Of a DNA stretch of 64,000 bases, positions 23,919 through 37,600 are shown in pieces; position 1 is the stretch's first letter; each line of letters begins with the position of its first letter. The DNA is from Limanda limanda. Taxonomy: Eukaryota > Chordata > Actinopteri > Pleuronectiformes > Pleuronectidae. Location: the NCBI RefSeq assembly GCF_963576545.1, contig NC_083651.1, positions 9,306,386-9,370,385 of the forward strand, read 5' to 3'. Under the pieces are notes generated by a model, which saw nothing but the letters and a program-made list of their open reading frames with translations, searched no databases and was not told the origin of the DNA. Both the position numbers and the translations under genes were made by a program.

Positions 23919-24072
23919 TTTTTCAAAACTTTACCAATTTCCCAGGGAATAATTCATGGATCTCGATGAAGAATATCAGACGTGTTTAGGAGACTGATAC
24001 TATGTGGACTTTGGTGCAGTTTGATTGAATTTAAGGAGACGTTTGGGTCTTAGTGCAGGTTTGCACTCTTGT
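23919..24072 (+). repeat. Dispersed fish repeat, family A fragment
   Basis: Carries 'CAATTTCCCAGGGAATAATTCATGGATCTCGATGAA', 'GTGTTTAGGAGACTGATAC' and 'TTTGGGTCTTAGTGCAGGTTTGCACTC', the right half of family A. Confidence 0.65.
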
Positions 24073-24239
24073 TGCCTTTTGAGTCTTGAATATTTCATGT
24101 TATAAAGACGATGTGAAGTCTTCAGGGACTGTAAGCTTTTATTGGCAACATTTTAACCCAAGCACAGGTGACGTGTTGAGTCAAAAGGTTATGAAGAAAA
24201 GCTTAGAGGAGCTGTGTTTCCTGTGTCGGTTTATATACA

Positions 24240-24590
24240 TTTATACGTATATTGTTTACAGCGTATTGACATTGGTGTTGGCTCTTATCACCAAAAGCTT
24301 TTGAATCTCGTTGCTTTTCCAAGTTGACGTCTTGGTCCGTGTCTGGCTCCTCTTTTTCATCTTGAGATATTTGTACTCTTCCCATTTTGCATCTGTCATG
24401 GGTTAGAAACGTCATCAACATGACCACTTGCTTGCGGTGAATTTTCTGGACATTCTCCACCTGTACTCTCACATGGGCTTGCTGGAGAATTTTCCAAACA
24501 TTATGGAAAATATCCAGAGCAACTGACTCTGTCATTTGTGTTCTCGCGTACAGCCCCTCTGGAAAATATCTGTTTGGTGAGGTGCATGGA
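24240..24590 (+). repeat. Dispersed repeat, family C copy
   Basis: Contains 'GGCTCTTATCACCAAAAGCTTTTG', 'TTGACGTCTTGGTCCGTGTCTGGCTCCTC', 'GGTTAGAAACGTCATCAACA', 'GCAACTGACTCTGTCATTTG' and 'ACAGCCCCTCTGGAAAAT'. Same order as at 48880-49105. Confidence 0.6.
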
Positions 24591-25216
24591 AGTGAGGGGA
24601 GACTCGTCAAGTCATCTGTCAGAGGTCTCTCATGAGAAGAGGCTCTTCCTTTTCCAGGAACATCGGAGCATCAATGAAACATGTTCCTCCTTTGTTCAAA
24701 TAAAGCAGCTGAACAAAACAGCAGAATGTCTTTATTCTTAAAAGATATGTGCTTCAATGGCATACTTGAATGATTTCTCTCTTCTCCTCTCTCACTCCAT
24801 CATCAATCCCATACTTCTCTTTTCTACCTCCACTCTCAACCCCTCTCTTTCTCCCTCTCTCCCTTCATTCCTGGTTATGAGAGTGACTCACGTAGCCATC
24901 TGCTGCCTAGCAAATCCTCTCCTGCCTTATTAGCCTCCTCTTGTTTATTAACGCCACTCTTAGGATGGCACTGATACCTTTATCTACCTCGTCTATCTCT
25001 TTCTCTGCTTATCCCTCTATCCAATCACCCAAAACTCAATCCTCCTCCTCCTCCTCCTCCTTCTCTTCCTCCTCTGCCATGTCAGACCTTTACCGTCTAT
25101 TTTTCTTGCACTATACCTCACACCTGCGGCTGAATTCATCTCTGCAAGAGTTGCCTCCCTTCATTTCACCTCTTCCTTTTTCTCCCATGAGACAGATTGT
25201 AGGAATGAGGTCAGAC
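24591..25216. other. No gene seen; pyrimidine-rich
   Basis: CTC-rich and TCC-rich low-complexity DNA (24780-24870 and 25040-25075). The open frame at 24941-25513 is built from these and from TG repeats. Confidence 0.55.
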
Positions 25217-25401
25217 ACCGTGCGTGTGCGTGTGTGTGTGTGTGTGTGCGCGTGTGTGTGTGTGCGTGCGTGTAACTGCGTGTCCGTGTCTGAGCATATG
25301 GGTATGAATGTGAGCAGACTGTTGATTGTTGATGTAGGTGTTGCTGAGGTCATTATGATATCCTGCAGAAATGACAACAGACACAGGAAAACACCCCAGG
25401 G

Positions 25402-25433
<32 letters not shown>

Positions 25434-25448
25434 CTGTGTGTGTGTATG
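25217..25448 (+). repeat. Two interrupted (TG)n runs
   Basis: TG/CG-mixed runs at about 25217-25275 and 25405-25448, separated by ordinary sequence. Confidence 0.9.
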
Positions 25449-27277
25449 TTACACATAGACTTTCGTTGAACCCGACTACTGCCTTATTGCATGTTTATGG
25501 CAACCGTATCTGACTCGATAGTTGTTGTTGTTTGTGTGTTTTTGCTCTACACTGTGGCGTTGGTACTAACACTGGATGTAATTAGAGCTGGATACACAGC
25601 AGTGTGCACAGCCTCAACAGTTTGGTCTGTTTTGGCTGACGTCTTTTCCTGGCTCATATTGTTTTCATGGGAAATGTGAGAAGAGGGAAATTAAACTGTG
25701 GTCTTTTTATAGAGCTGTGGTCTATAAAAAGGCAACTGCGTGTCGACACAAGGCCAAAAGAAGACGAAAGTCAATATCCATGTAACTTTACAATTTCAAA
25801 CAAGTGCTTTTCATTTTATTGTACATAAATAGGGAAGGTTTGACGACAGGTTGTAGTGTCTATGGGGCATTTCCATGTTTTTATTCTAACAAAGAAACAC
25901 AGAGAAGACACTACAAGGCACTACAATCTGGATGGAGGAGACATATAATGCTGATATTCAGGTTCATAATTTTAACTGGTGTTATTACTTGAAAAAGTTC
26001 ACATCCTATAATGTTGAGAAAACTGACTTTTTGCATACTGTCCACTGCTGCAGCTTCTCTTCAATCAACCAAAATTGATTGAAACCGACATTTATAACCT
26101 CTAACCGACTTCCTCTTGCTCATGTAGGTTAATTTGGTTCATGCTTTGCCCAATGTATGCATTCAAAAACTCTGTGCTGGATTACTCTGCCACATGTCCT
26201 CCCTCCTCACTCCCCCGCAGACCTGCCCTCACTCTACTCCCTTACAATAAACAACAACATTAATCAGAAGTTATTAGGACATGGACCGTCACAGCCAGGA
26301 CATCAGGGCTAAAGTGACCAGAACAACCCCGATTCATGATCCGACACAATTGGTTAATATCTAAATAAGTGTGTGAAGAGCAAAAGGGACCAACACACAA
26401 ACACACACTCCTGCAGACAGGAGAGAAGATTATGATGCAACACTGTCTTTTAACTACATTATTGCAAAAGAGTTGACACTCTGTTTATCCATGGACACAT
26501 AAATATGAATTCAGCAGATCATTATAAAGATCAGTTGTAAGTGTGCATAAAAACCTAAGAAGTTAACTCTGACTCCCGTGTTGCATTTCTTTCAAACCAT
26601 CCAATTACAGGGCATAATATTTGGCAAGGCTTCTCACAAATGACGATTATACTTCAGATAAATCTGATTAAACATTTTTGCTCAAATACTTCCTTCATCT
26701 TCGTTGCAACATTGACCGATGCCCTTGGGTACTGTGGTATTTATAGTATGTAGTATATCTCAGAGAGGATTTGTAAGAATAAAGCTTCATGGTCATAACA
26801 TAACCCTATTATATTGGGAAGTTATCCAGTAGAATCCTGTGTGTCCATTTCAAAGAACACATTGAAGAAAACGCAACAAGAGGACGAAGGACTGGTTCAT
26901 GTAAAGAGTGGAAGGATAAAAACAACAGTGACAGTTTTGTGGAGCCTCTGTTGTTGTTAAGTCTTGTTTACGTCCCGCTGTGAATCCGAGAGAAGTTTCA
27001 AAGCGTTCTGAGACAAAGAATATAGAGGATGTTCTTTTGATTTGAAACTGTGCATTAGAGTGCTCAGCCTCAGGGGATTGGCCCTTTCCTGAAAAACACA
27101 AACTCGTTATTTCTCTGTGTCTCTTGAATTCCAGGAGTGTGCGTTTCTTCCAGTATTACACAAAGCTAAATTACCCACTGTTCCTTCTATATGTTTGTCT
27201 TTATATCTCTCTCTCTGACGGCTTTTATCTGGAATGAGACTCATTCGGTCATTCGTCATGCAAATAGAGGGAAAGAT
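25449..27277. other. No gene seen; small hairpin near 25703
   Basis: Holds a perfect 10-bp inverted repeat, CTTTTTATAG at 25703-25712 and CTATAAAAAG at 25722-25731, with a 9-nt loop. Otherwise nothing supportable. Confidence 0.5.
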
Positions 27278-27340
27278 ACTGTGTGTGTGTGTGTGTGTGT
27301 GTGTGCGTGCGTGTGTGTGTGTGTGTCTGTGTGTGCGTGT
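27278..27340 (+). repeat. Interrupted (TG)n
   Basis: TG run with CG and CTG interruptions. Confidence 0.95.
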
Positions 27341-28379
27341 TTGTGGAGCCTTTATCTACATGTCGCTATGAAAGCTCGGTCTGTGTAGCCATGGTTATGG
27401 ATCCATATCCCTCCATCAGTCGATAGGAGAGGCAGGCTGTGGTGTGACAGAAAGCCACTCTGCTGATTGGTTGAAAAACACACACACACACACAGTTATT
27501 TAGATTATTCCTATTTTTGTCGTGGCTTGTTTTCCTCTGTGATCACTTGGTAATTACACGGGGTGTTGATTCATCTATTAAACATGAACAACTGACATGC
27601 AGACGTCGATTACATCTAATATTGACCAGAAATTGTGTGTGTGTTTGTGTGAGTGCATAGCCGTTTTTGTATTAATCATTGTTTTGTGTTAATACAAATC
27701 CTAAATGGTGGTGTAAATACTAAAAGCAGTAGTGTAATGATTGTTTTTGTTATTAATTAGTTAATAGTCATTATCATCAGCGTTATGTTTAATCTCTTGG
27801 TTTGTAGAATGTCTTTAATTTGCCTGTTTTATTTAAACAACAGTACAACAGACAGAAGTTATAAGAGCCTGTACGATTCATTGTTGTGCGCATCAAAATC
27901 CACCGAAAACATGTTAATTTAGGTTTAATTTCGTAATTCAGGTTCTAAACACTTGTTTATATTTTTGTAGTTATTTAAAATAAAGTCTAGGTTCAACTGT
28001 AAAATATCAAACCTTAATTACACTTCTTTATCGATGAGGTTTGGTAACGACCTCTTAGGAATCATCGACAATTCTTGAATATGTACATTGGCTAATATTG
28101 AAAATGTTTTACTCTTAAAATTGCATCCGCCCCCAAAGTCCATGTTAGTCCGGCTGGAGAAGAAACTCAGTCTAACATTTTTTAGAACAAACCTGAAGAT
28201 TCTGCTCTTTCTTGTCTTTTGAAATATAACATAAAGGATTATTTCAAACACTCCACCTTGGGAAAAAGGAGCTAAAGACCAAACAAACAATTAATCCAAT
28301 AAACCTGATGACTATTACATTTGAAATAACAACCTGATCAAACACCATAACTCTCAAAGGAGCATCAGACTCTCGTTGT
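27341..28379. other. No gene seen
   Basis: AT-rich with short CA and TG runs (27478-27496 and 27634-27650). No supported gene. Confidence 0.5.
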
Positions 28380-28645
28380 GTCACTTCACAGCGTCTGTCA
28401 CTTTATCTCCATTGCAAGGCCTCATTTCATACGATAGCTGCGGTCGTCATTTGCATGAATTGGCTCCTTTTGAACTGCCGCTCCTCAGCGGAGACGACTC
28501 CCTCTTTTGTCCTCGTTGAATATGTGCCGATCTGCTCATGGAAAAACCTCATGCAAAGGCAGAAGCTGGGTGTTTGCTCCCAGGTCATCGGCTGCCTGTG
28601 TAATTCATCTGCAACATGTCCACCTCCCGGCACATGAAATATGAA
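28380..28645. promoter_or_regulatory. Candidate conserved non-coding element with octamer
   Basis: This is a repeat-free segment of balanced base composition in an AT-rich, repeat-laden area. It contains a perfect POU octamer ATTTGCAT (28449-28456), continued as TGCATGAATT, plus CATGCAAAGG and ATGAAATATGAATGAG. Such composition is typical of developmental enhancers. Conservation was not tested. Confidence 0.25.
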
Positions 28646-29988
<1,343 letters not shown>

Positions 29989-31202
29989 CTTATAGGGGGA
30001 AAATGGAAAAAATGCCTTTGAGAAAACTCCTAGGCATCTGTTGATGCTGGAAGATGTTTTTTTCGATTTTACAACCTCTTATCCAAATCGGATGCTCTAT
30101 TCATTTATGGGTGGAAGTTGCACTTAAAAAGGTAAAAGCATCAATTCTGAACTCATGAATTTGAGCTTTGTTAAGTGTGGAAAAGCTGTAAGAGGCATTT
30201 ACATGTTTCATTAAATTATAGTAGGTGTGTGATTGTTTCTACCTCGTTCTTCTCTTTTTGGTTCTATTCTGGATTCATAAACCTGTTTCTCAGTTAAAAA
30301 TGACCAGTTTCTTATATATATACTGTTGTCATTGTTACCTGACATAGCTGGAAGCAGGTTGTGTTGGCCTCTTTGTGTGTGTGTGTGTATGTGTGTGTGT
30401 GTGTGTGTGTGTCTATTTTTACTTAACTTCTTGGGAATATTACTTTGGAGGGTATCTCCAAATGATTAACTTTTTGAAGCTGATTGGTTAAAGGTTGAAT
30501 GTCAAAAAATAAATAAATAATAAATGAAAAATATATTCAGGAAACAATATATTGTGCTGCAATTGGTTTCATTCTAAAAATAAAATGCGTTTTTTGGCGG
30601 TTTCTCTGTATCCTATAGAACTATTTAAATACTAAGAACAATGCACCATGTGTTCTACAACACCCATGATGCAGCTGCTCAGCCAACAGTTCATTCGAGA
30701 TTTGAGTTTCGCTGGTGGCAACTCATGTGGCTTCTACTGATGAGCTCATTTTTAATCAACTCCAGTTTTTACTTTTTCATCAACCTGTTGTCTTCAGCTC
30801 GATCTCCTGGCTCGAGGCGGTTTATTCTCACAGCTCCCTCTGAAGCAGTGCTCCCTGTGAACAGATGTTCAGGTGCAAAACGAGTTCCCCTTGAAATTAC
30901 ATTTTTTTTGTGTGTCCTCACATCCACTTATTCGATTTGAGCTTGATTGTTGTGCAAAATCTTGGTTTGCTACTCTTGGGGACCATCATTTATATCGTTG
31001 AAGAACATTTATTTTTCTATAGAAGCCCCTGATCTTTAAAAAACTGATTCAGATCTCAAAACAGACCCACTTGTCTTCTCCTTATCCCCATCCCTCCTTC
31101 CCTGCTTAGCCATCCCCCTCATCCCTTTTTAGAGTTTTTCAAACATTTTATATGTTTGTCCAAGTGACAGTGAAGACAGACAGGTTTTTGTGCTGAATCA
31201 TT
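29989..31202. other. No gene seen
   Basis: Contains a short TG run at about 30376-30413. No supported gene. Confidence 0.5.
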
Positions 31203-31295
31203 GAGGTGACAAGGAATCAAACCTTGAGCTCACTGCTCAGGGCATTTAGGTCCATCTGGTCCGCATCCTATAACCACTACGGTATCTGGTCACTC
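31203..31295 (-). repeat. tRNA-derived SINE or tRNA relic
   Basis: On the - strand, an A-box-like TACCGTAGTGGTTATAGG (31266-31283) is followed about 45 nt later by a B-box-like GGTTTGATTCC (31213-31223). Order and spacing fit a tRNA-type internal promoter. The cloverleaf is not intact, so it is read as a SINE head or tRNA pseudogene. Confidence 0.5.
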
Positions 31296-32272
31296 CCCTC
31301 CTCACCTTCTTAATCTTATCTCAGCTATTTAGTAAACTAATCCTTCTAGAAGCAGTTAATGTGCAGCCTCCACTGATCCTCTGCGGCTCTAACCTCTCCG
31401 CCCTCCTCCGTCTATCCTTCTTCTGACGGGAGATGAAGAGGCACTTCACTTCATTTGGATCCTAGTCTCTTGTTACCTGTTTGGACCCTGTGCAACCCTC
31501 CCCTTCCCTGTGTGTGCTTCAGCAGCAGAGTATCACAACAAGATGTCAGAAACCCTGCTCATATGCAGGAATCTATAATCATAATGGAGTCAGGTCTTCT
31601 TGTGTAAGACGCTGCAGATAAACATCTCGATCGATAGACTTGACACGGAGCCCAGATTGAGCCCTGAGGAAGTAGAAAGACTTTCACAGACATAAGGATG
31701 CAAACTGCTGGATTAGCAGATGACAGACGCACAGAGAGACAGACAAACACGACTGTCATGGCAGCAATGTTTTTCCAGGCAAAGATTTGGATGCATTGAA
31801 TATATTTTTTGTCCAAATCTGACATGTAGGATGTCAGGGAAGAGACCGTTGAATATGTTCGTGAGGAGAGTCACAGATCACATATTGAGGAGGCAATTCT
31901 CAAAAATCAATGGTAACAACCCCACTGATTTGTCTAAATATGTCCAAGTACACTGCGTCTTTGCTATTTGCAGTCTTTGAAGCTCTTCTGGTATCTGTGT
32001 GTTTAGCCATATTTTGCCAAAACTACTACGAGTCCCAAAGTGCTGCAGAGAGGCAGCGAAAATGTGGATTTTGCTGCTTGTTGTCTGCAAAGTGTCTCTG
32101 ATCCAAATAAGACAACTGGATTTAAGCTGACAGACTCCACAGGAGCAAACAAACTGTTTCTCTAATTCAGTAGTATTCTGTCACTCAGTAGCGTGCATAT
32201 CTTTCTCACTAGTGATGAAACCTTTTACTGACGGCAGACACTAAATTTGCAAATCCATCAGGAGCGACAGTC
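31296..32272. other. No gene seen
   Basis: No supported feature. Confidence 0.5.
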
Positions 32273-32640
32273 GGAGAGCACATACCTCCGCCAAGGCCAA
32301 CAGATGAACCCACATTTAAATTCACTAGATCTGGATTTTTGTTTAGATCTGCACAAATTTTGGGGGGGATTTTTGTTTAGATCTGCACCTAACTCACACA
32401 TCAATCCCCTAAATATGCCAGATTCAAGATTATTAAATCAACAAACATGTCAAAGATCTTTCCCTATCTCACAATAGAACTTTAAAAAACATCCTGGATC
32501 TGCCCCCTGATACAGAGCCACACTAAAATTTAAGGGTTTCTTCCTTGACCCAAACCACATCCTTCCGCCGAGCTTAGCGGAAATCCGTCCAGCAGTTTTA
32601 ACGTAATCTTGCTACAAACAAATAATCCAAAATATGTCCC
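32273..32640 (-). repeat. Dispersed fish repeat, family A, minus copy
   Basis: Begins 'AGCACATACCTCCGCCAAGGCCAACAG' and shows, in reverse, 'AAATTCACTAGATCTGGATTTTTGTTTAGATCTGCAC', 'CCTAAATATGCCAG' and 'CATCCTGGATCTGCCCCC'. It ends at a 'TTCCGCCGAGC' and 'GTCCAGCAGTTTTAACGTAATCTTGCT' block. It is inverted relative to the copy at 33222-33665. Confidence 0.7.
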
Positions 32641-33221
32641 ATCATCAGCTAAAAGTTATTCAAATGGAGTCTTGTGATATTTTAATACAGGCAGCGATAG
32701 CCCAGGCTGCATTTTGCATTTGCAGTTAACTTTGACTTCATGTCTCCTGAGCTGTTTGCTCTTACTTCACCTGAATGCCTCAGGTTTACACCCTCTGCTC
32801 CCACCGCCTCACTGTAAGTCACTGTTGTTGCAGGCGCTCGTTACTGAGGTTCCAGGGGCTCGTGAAACCAGTCGGCTGTAGTTTAGTGTCCGCTGGTGGC
32901 TGGCGACTTCAGACTCATAAAAGGGAAATATCTCAGCATCCGGTGAGGCTCTAGCCGCGTTTGAGTCCGGACTGCACGCCAGCACACAGCGTGAGGACAG
33001 AAGTCTGACATCTTCGGCCACACGCTGAGTGGCAAACGCAGCGTGTCTGTGCTCTCAAGCACATGCACACTCCCTCATGTTTAAGATTCTTTTCATTTGA
33101 CTTGACCTCAAATACAGTAAAACAAATCGAATGTGTTTTTGCACAGGGTTTTATGTATTAATATATTAATTTACTCCTCCTCTGCAACAGCTTTGCACTG
33201 CCTGATTCAGTGGTTCGCTGA

Positions 33222-33665
33222 TTATCTCTGCCAAGGAGGTTTTGATTGCACCCCTGTTGGTTGGTTGGTTGGTTTTTTGTTTGTTTTTCTGCCAATAACG
33301 CAAAAACTGCTGAATTAATTTCCATGAAACTTGATAGAAGGATGGGACATGGGTCTGGAAAGTGGGTTACATTTTGGTGCCGATTCACACTCTGTTGCAG
33401 ATCCAGAAAAACATTTTGTCATTTTCTTTCACATTGTGATACGTTTTTGATATCTTCACTAATTTTCCCAGGGTATCATTCGTGGACCTTCAGGGAACTG
33501 ATATCTACTTAGTGTGGATCCAAATATAAATCTGGATGTAGTGGATTTAAATGTGCTCTCATAGATCTCAGAGTTCATATGAATTCAGTAGAGGATCAAT
33601 CACCAAACAAACTTGGATTGGCCAGAATTCCAGGGACTGTTGGGCCATGGCAGAGGAACTGAGGC
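33222..33665 (+). repeat. Dispersed fish repeat, family A, both ends present
   Basis: Runs from 'TCTCTGCCAAGGAGGTTTTG' to 'TTGGGCCATGGCAGAGGAACT'. In between are a (GGTT)n patch, 'TTAATTTCCATGAAACTTGATAGAAGGATGGGACATGG', 'TTTTCCCAGGGTATCATTCGTGGA' and 'GGATTTAAATGTG'. The two ends are related by inversion (CTGCCAAGGAGG / CCATGGCAGAG). This suggests a non-autonomous DNA transposon, with a shortened middle relative to the 59168-59848 copy. Confidence 0.7.
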
Positions 33666-35111
33666 CGTTCTAGTGAAAAAATGAAGTGTAGAAAAAAACA
33701 AAAACAACAAACTCTAGAAGTTGACTTCTTTACTACCACACAGCACCCAGTCAAAACTGTGTCTGTCCACAATTAAACCTGCATGCTCAGATTTAGCCAT
33801 TCAGGAGATGATTTATCATGACTTCAGGTGAGTGTGGCTACAGGATCAACACATGCAGTTATTTGACTTGATGTGTGTTGATGTCGTCTCGGTTTGTCTG
33901 TGCACAGTTTCCTCTCCAGTTGTGGCCTCACAGTCAGTGAGATCTATCACACTCCTGTTGTTTCTTCCAGCTGTGCTAACATTAGCTTGTCTTTCATTCA
34001 CACAGAGCATTGGACAGACCTCCGACTTGCGATGAGAGCTTTTGCAGAGTTTCCTGTTGCGAATCCAAATTTTTTTTTTCTGCAAGTAAATGAATGACAT
34101 ATTTTTTGCAGTTTCATTTACACCAAGTTACAAGGTCAGGCAAAGCAGTCTTGTAATATATCAACTTATAAAAAAATGTACTGCTTAGATTTTGTTGACT
34201 CTGTGTCAGAGAGGAATTTATTCCTCGGGTTATTGGATCCTGTGCAGTTTGTGATGTTGTAAGGAAAACCATAGAGGCCTTAAGGAAAACTATTGTAGTG
34301 ACTATTAAAAAAAAAACAGAACAGCACAATACTTTTTCTGTATATATATTATATATAAATGTGTGGTTGTTCCCTGCACTGCACAATGGTTTATTCAAAC
34401 TTGTGGCTGCATTATTTTGACCTCTTTTTATATATTTGTGTATATCTCATGCACATACACACAAACCACAGCTGCACCAGAAGGAGGTGTGAGTCGGCAT
34501 GTCTGTAAGGAACAGAGTAAGTGTCAAAAACCACATTATAATCACTTCATATGGTTTAAAAGGCAATCAGTCTGCAACACACACACTCACACGATATCTC
34601 TCTCTCACACACACACTCACACACTCTCTTACACTCCTGTATAGTTTAAGAAGTTGTGAGGTGGTTAAGAGGAGCGGGTGGATGAAACGGAACAGAGCGG
34701 CGGGGAGCCGGCTCAGTGATTTAAACGCTCTCTGGATAAAAAGAGGGAAAAATAAAATAAATAAATGGGTCACTTCAGTCAGCGCTGATGGCCAGTTTCT
34801 CATTCCCTCTGTGAAAAGCCAATCAGTTCCAGTGGGATAGTCAGTGAGGTTACTCAGCAGGTGAGAGGAGGCCGTGGAAGAAATAGTCTCTGTGTGAGAA
34901 TAGAGAACTGAGCTTAAAATCTGTTTTAATTCAACAGATTTTGAGACAACAAAAAAAAGCGGGGCTTGAAATGATGGAGGGAGGGAGAGAGGGAGGGATC
35001 CTCTCGTCTTTTGTCAGTCATGCAGCTCTCCTGGGTCGCAGGGCTTCATCTCTCAGTGACAGCCACTTGTCAAAGCTTTGGGATGATGCAGCCACAGCAA
35101 TCTCCATCCCT
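33666..35111. other. No gene seen; short CA/TC runs
   Basis: Contains a CA/CT simple-repeat patch at about 34576-34630 and AT-rich sequence around 34337-34360. No gene is supported. Confidence 0.5.
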
Positions 35112-35128
35112 GGGGGGGGGGGGGGGGG
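35112..35128 (+). repeat. Poly-G tract, G17
   Basis: Seventeen uninterrupted G residues. Exact length is likely unreliable. Confidence 0.95.
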
Positions 35129-36163
35129 TTGCTAACGTCAGGAATCACGTGACCTCGGCTTTGAAATGACAACATTTGGTTGCCGTTCTCATCGTGTGGC
35201 TGGAAGATGCTGAGCTGGAGGATGCAGACGATGAGGGGAGGGTTCTTTATGTTGTTGTCTTCTGTGTGAGCTGATTATTTGCTGTTGCTGCGGAGCGGAG
35301 AGTTTCCCTGTGTGAGCTGCGTCTCTGAGCGCTTGTTCTCATGCACAGTTGAGTCTTTTGTTTCAGCCCTGTTGGCCTACATTACATTACATTACATTCA
35401 TGTCTGCTGTGTAGGTATGTGTGGAATTTGCGTCATTTATCCTTTATTGGTTTATTCTCTATTTGATTCTCTGGAAAGATTTAAAGTCTACATTTTAAAG
35501 CACAGCTTATGGTTGAGTGTAGGATCTTAGGGTCAGTGTACCCAGAGTGTGTATCTTACTTTGAAAAGTTTAAAGGAAAATATTTGTCCTTAAAGAATTT
35601 ACTGCAGCAGCTCTTCGTTGATATAATGGTTGTTCGTTTAAATTGAATCTTTCTCAAGATATAATTTTTGTATGTTGAACCATTTATTTGGCAGAGATCA
35701 ATATTTATTAATTAAATTATTAATGTATTTCTGTTTTTCTTATTTGTACAGCATATATCATGAATGGCAAAGAAAGTGATATATTTTTTTGATTTAATTT
35801 GATAAGAATTTTTTAATTAATGCATTTTTACATTGTGAATATATCATTATTTTATTGATCATTTGAATAGATAATTTGTTTTGGCTTTTATCCAACATTG
35901 ATTATGTTTAATTTGATATATCTTGAATTTATACTTTAATTTGTTTCAAATTAACAAGGACAAATGATAATTTAATTTACACAGTTTACAGTTCTTATGC
36001 TCCAGGGCTCCACTGGTATTTTTTCCTTTCTTACTTAAATCTGTTGATGAAATATCACGTTTGGGTTTTTTAATGGAAATCTATGTCTTTGCTTGGAAAT
36101 ATAACAAACAACATTGATTCTCACGCTGTTTTCCAGGAACTCAAGTAACCTACGACTGCTTCA
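35129..36163. other. No gene seen; AT-rich
   Basis: Very AT-rich from about 35640 to 35980. A short (ACATT)4 run lies near 35378-35398. Confidence 0.5.
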
Positions 36164-36208
36164 ACACACACACACACACAAACACACACACTCAAACACA
36201 TAAACACA

Positions 36209-36280
<72 letters not shown>

Positions 36281-36293
36281 CACACGCACACAC
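36164..36293 (+). repeat. Interrupted (CA)n
   Basis: CA run of about 130 bp with AAACA, TAAACA and CGCA interruptions. Confidence 0.97.
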
Positions 36294-36989
36294 TGTGTAC
36301 AAACTCTTGGCTGGATGTACGTGTAATCTCTTACGCTCTCCTGACAGAGAAACACTAATTATGTAATTGACTCAGCGGCTAATTCAATCTGTGAAAGGAG
36401 GACACGGTTTGTTTTACAGTATCAGGATACGTCTGCTATTCAAGCCTCAAGTCTCTGTTTCTAAAGCAGTGTTTGAAAAAAATCCTCTTCAGCGTCGACG
36501 TTTATTATTGTGTTTAAAAAATGCCCCTCATTGATCGATGTGCTTTTGTTCTTCTGTTTCTCTGTCTGTGCTCGTAGCTCCGGGCCTCGTCTGTCTGGCT
36601 CAGTGGAAGCTCGAGACACTTTGGGATCCAAGCCAGTGACCTGTAGGAAGAGAGAGGCAGAGTGAAGGCTTGATTAAAATGGGGTAAGTTTAGAAGATCA
36701 GACGGCACCATGCCAGCAGCTGCAGGAACTTCTGGCTGCAACAGGAGAAGTCGTTCCAAAACTTGATCCCTGCAACGCGATGCTGGCTGTTAGGTAACCT
36801 CTGCCCAGCCGGAGAGGAGGCGAGCTGAGCCCAGAGCAAAATACAGATACTGACTCACGTACGACTTACATGTGCGCACGCAGGTAGAGAGACACGGTTA
36901 CAGGATGCACGCACAGGTTGAGTCATCCCAACAACAGAACCACAAACTCAAATATCAGAATGGTAATTTTTATAATTTGCTTTACAGCG
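36294..36989. other. No gene seen
   Basis: No supported feature. Confidence 0.5.
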
Positions 36990-37220
36990 TCTCCACATAG
37001 GCTGTCAATAAAGATGGATGACAAGACAGCCCCCCAAGTGAAGCCACATCATCTTGATCGCCCTCTGGTGGCAGTGTGTAGTACAGGTCATAAACCCAGC
37101 ATCCAATCCAAAATATTTTATTTTTTATTTTTAGTAACAATAGGAAGTGGAGATGCTTCCTCCATCTTAATTTATAGACGTGTACGCCACTGATTCTAGA
37201 CTGTAATATGTAAATAAAGA
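36990..37220 (+). repeat. Dispersed fish repeat, family B, plus copy
   Basis: Carries 'GACAGCCCCCCAAGTGAAGCCACATCATCTTGATCGCCCTCTGGTGGCAG' and 'AGGTCATAAACCCAGC', then 'GGAAGTGGAGATGC' and a 'TCCATCTTAATTTATAGACG' end. Confidence 0.7.
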
Positions 37221-37439
37221 TGGACTAAGCGTCTCCACTTCCTCCAATTGTACAAGAACAATACCAACATATCTTAGATGTGGGTGCTGCCATCTTGCGC
37301 TGACAACTTCATTAGGAGTCTGCGCAGTAGTGGTTGTGGTGTGGAGCTGTGGTTTCAAGATCTCTCCAATACACGTGTTCAAAAGTTACAGAAGAAATAT
37401 CTAAAATGACAGAAACCATCTTTTGAATTTATTTGACTG

Positions 37440-37600
37440 TTTTATTAGTCAGTTTGGCCCATGTCCCATCCACTGACATGGAGGAGGCAGGGTTTATGGC
37501 CAAAACTGCAGCCAGTCACCAGGAGGTGATCCAGATCTTCTGACTGCGCTCTTTGGGAGCCGTCATGTCATCCATGTTTATATTCAGTCTCTGTTCTAGA
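37440..37600 (-). repeat. Dispersed fish repeat, family B, minus copy
   Basis: Shows 'CAGTTTGGCCCATGTCCCATCCACTGACATGGAGGAGGCAGGGTTTATGGCC', 'GCAGCCAGTCACCAGGAGG' and 'GAGCCGTCATGTCATCCATG'. It is inverted relative to the copy 230 bp upstream. Confidence 0.7.

Noticed and set aside
24941..25513. 190-codon frame with Ser-rich start
   Set aside because: Built from TCC and TG low-complexity tracts; no domain or splice support.
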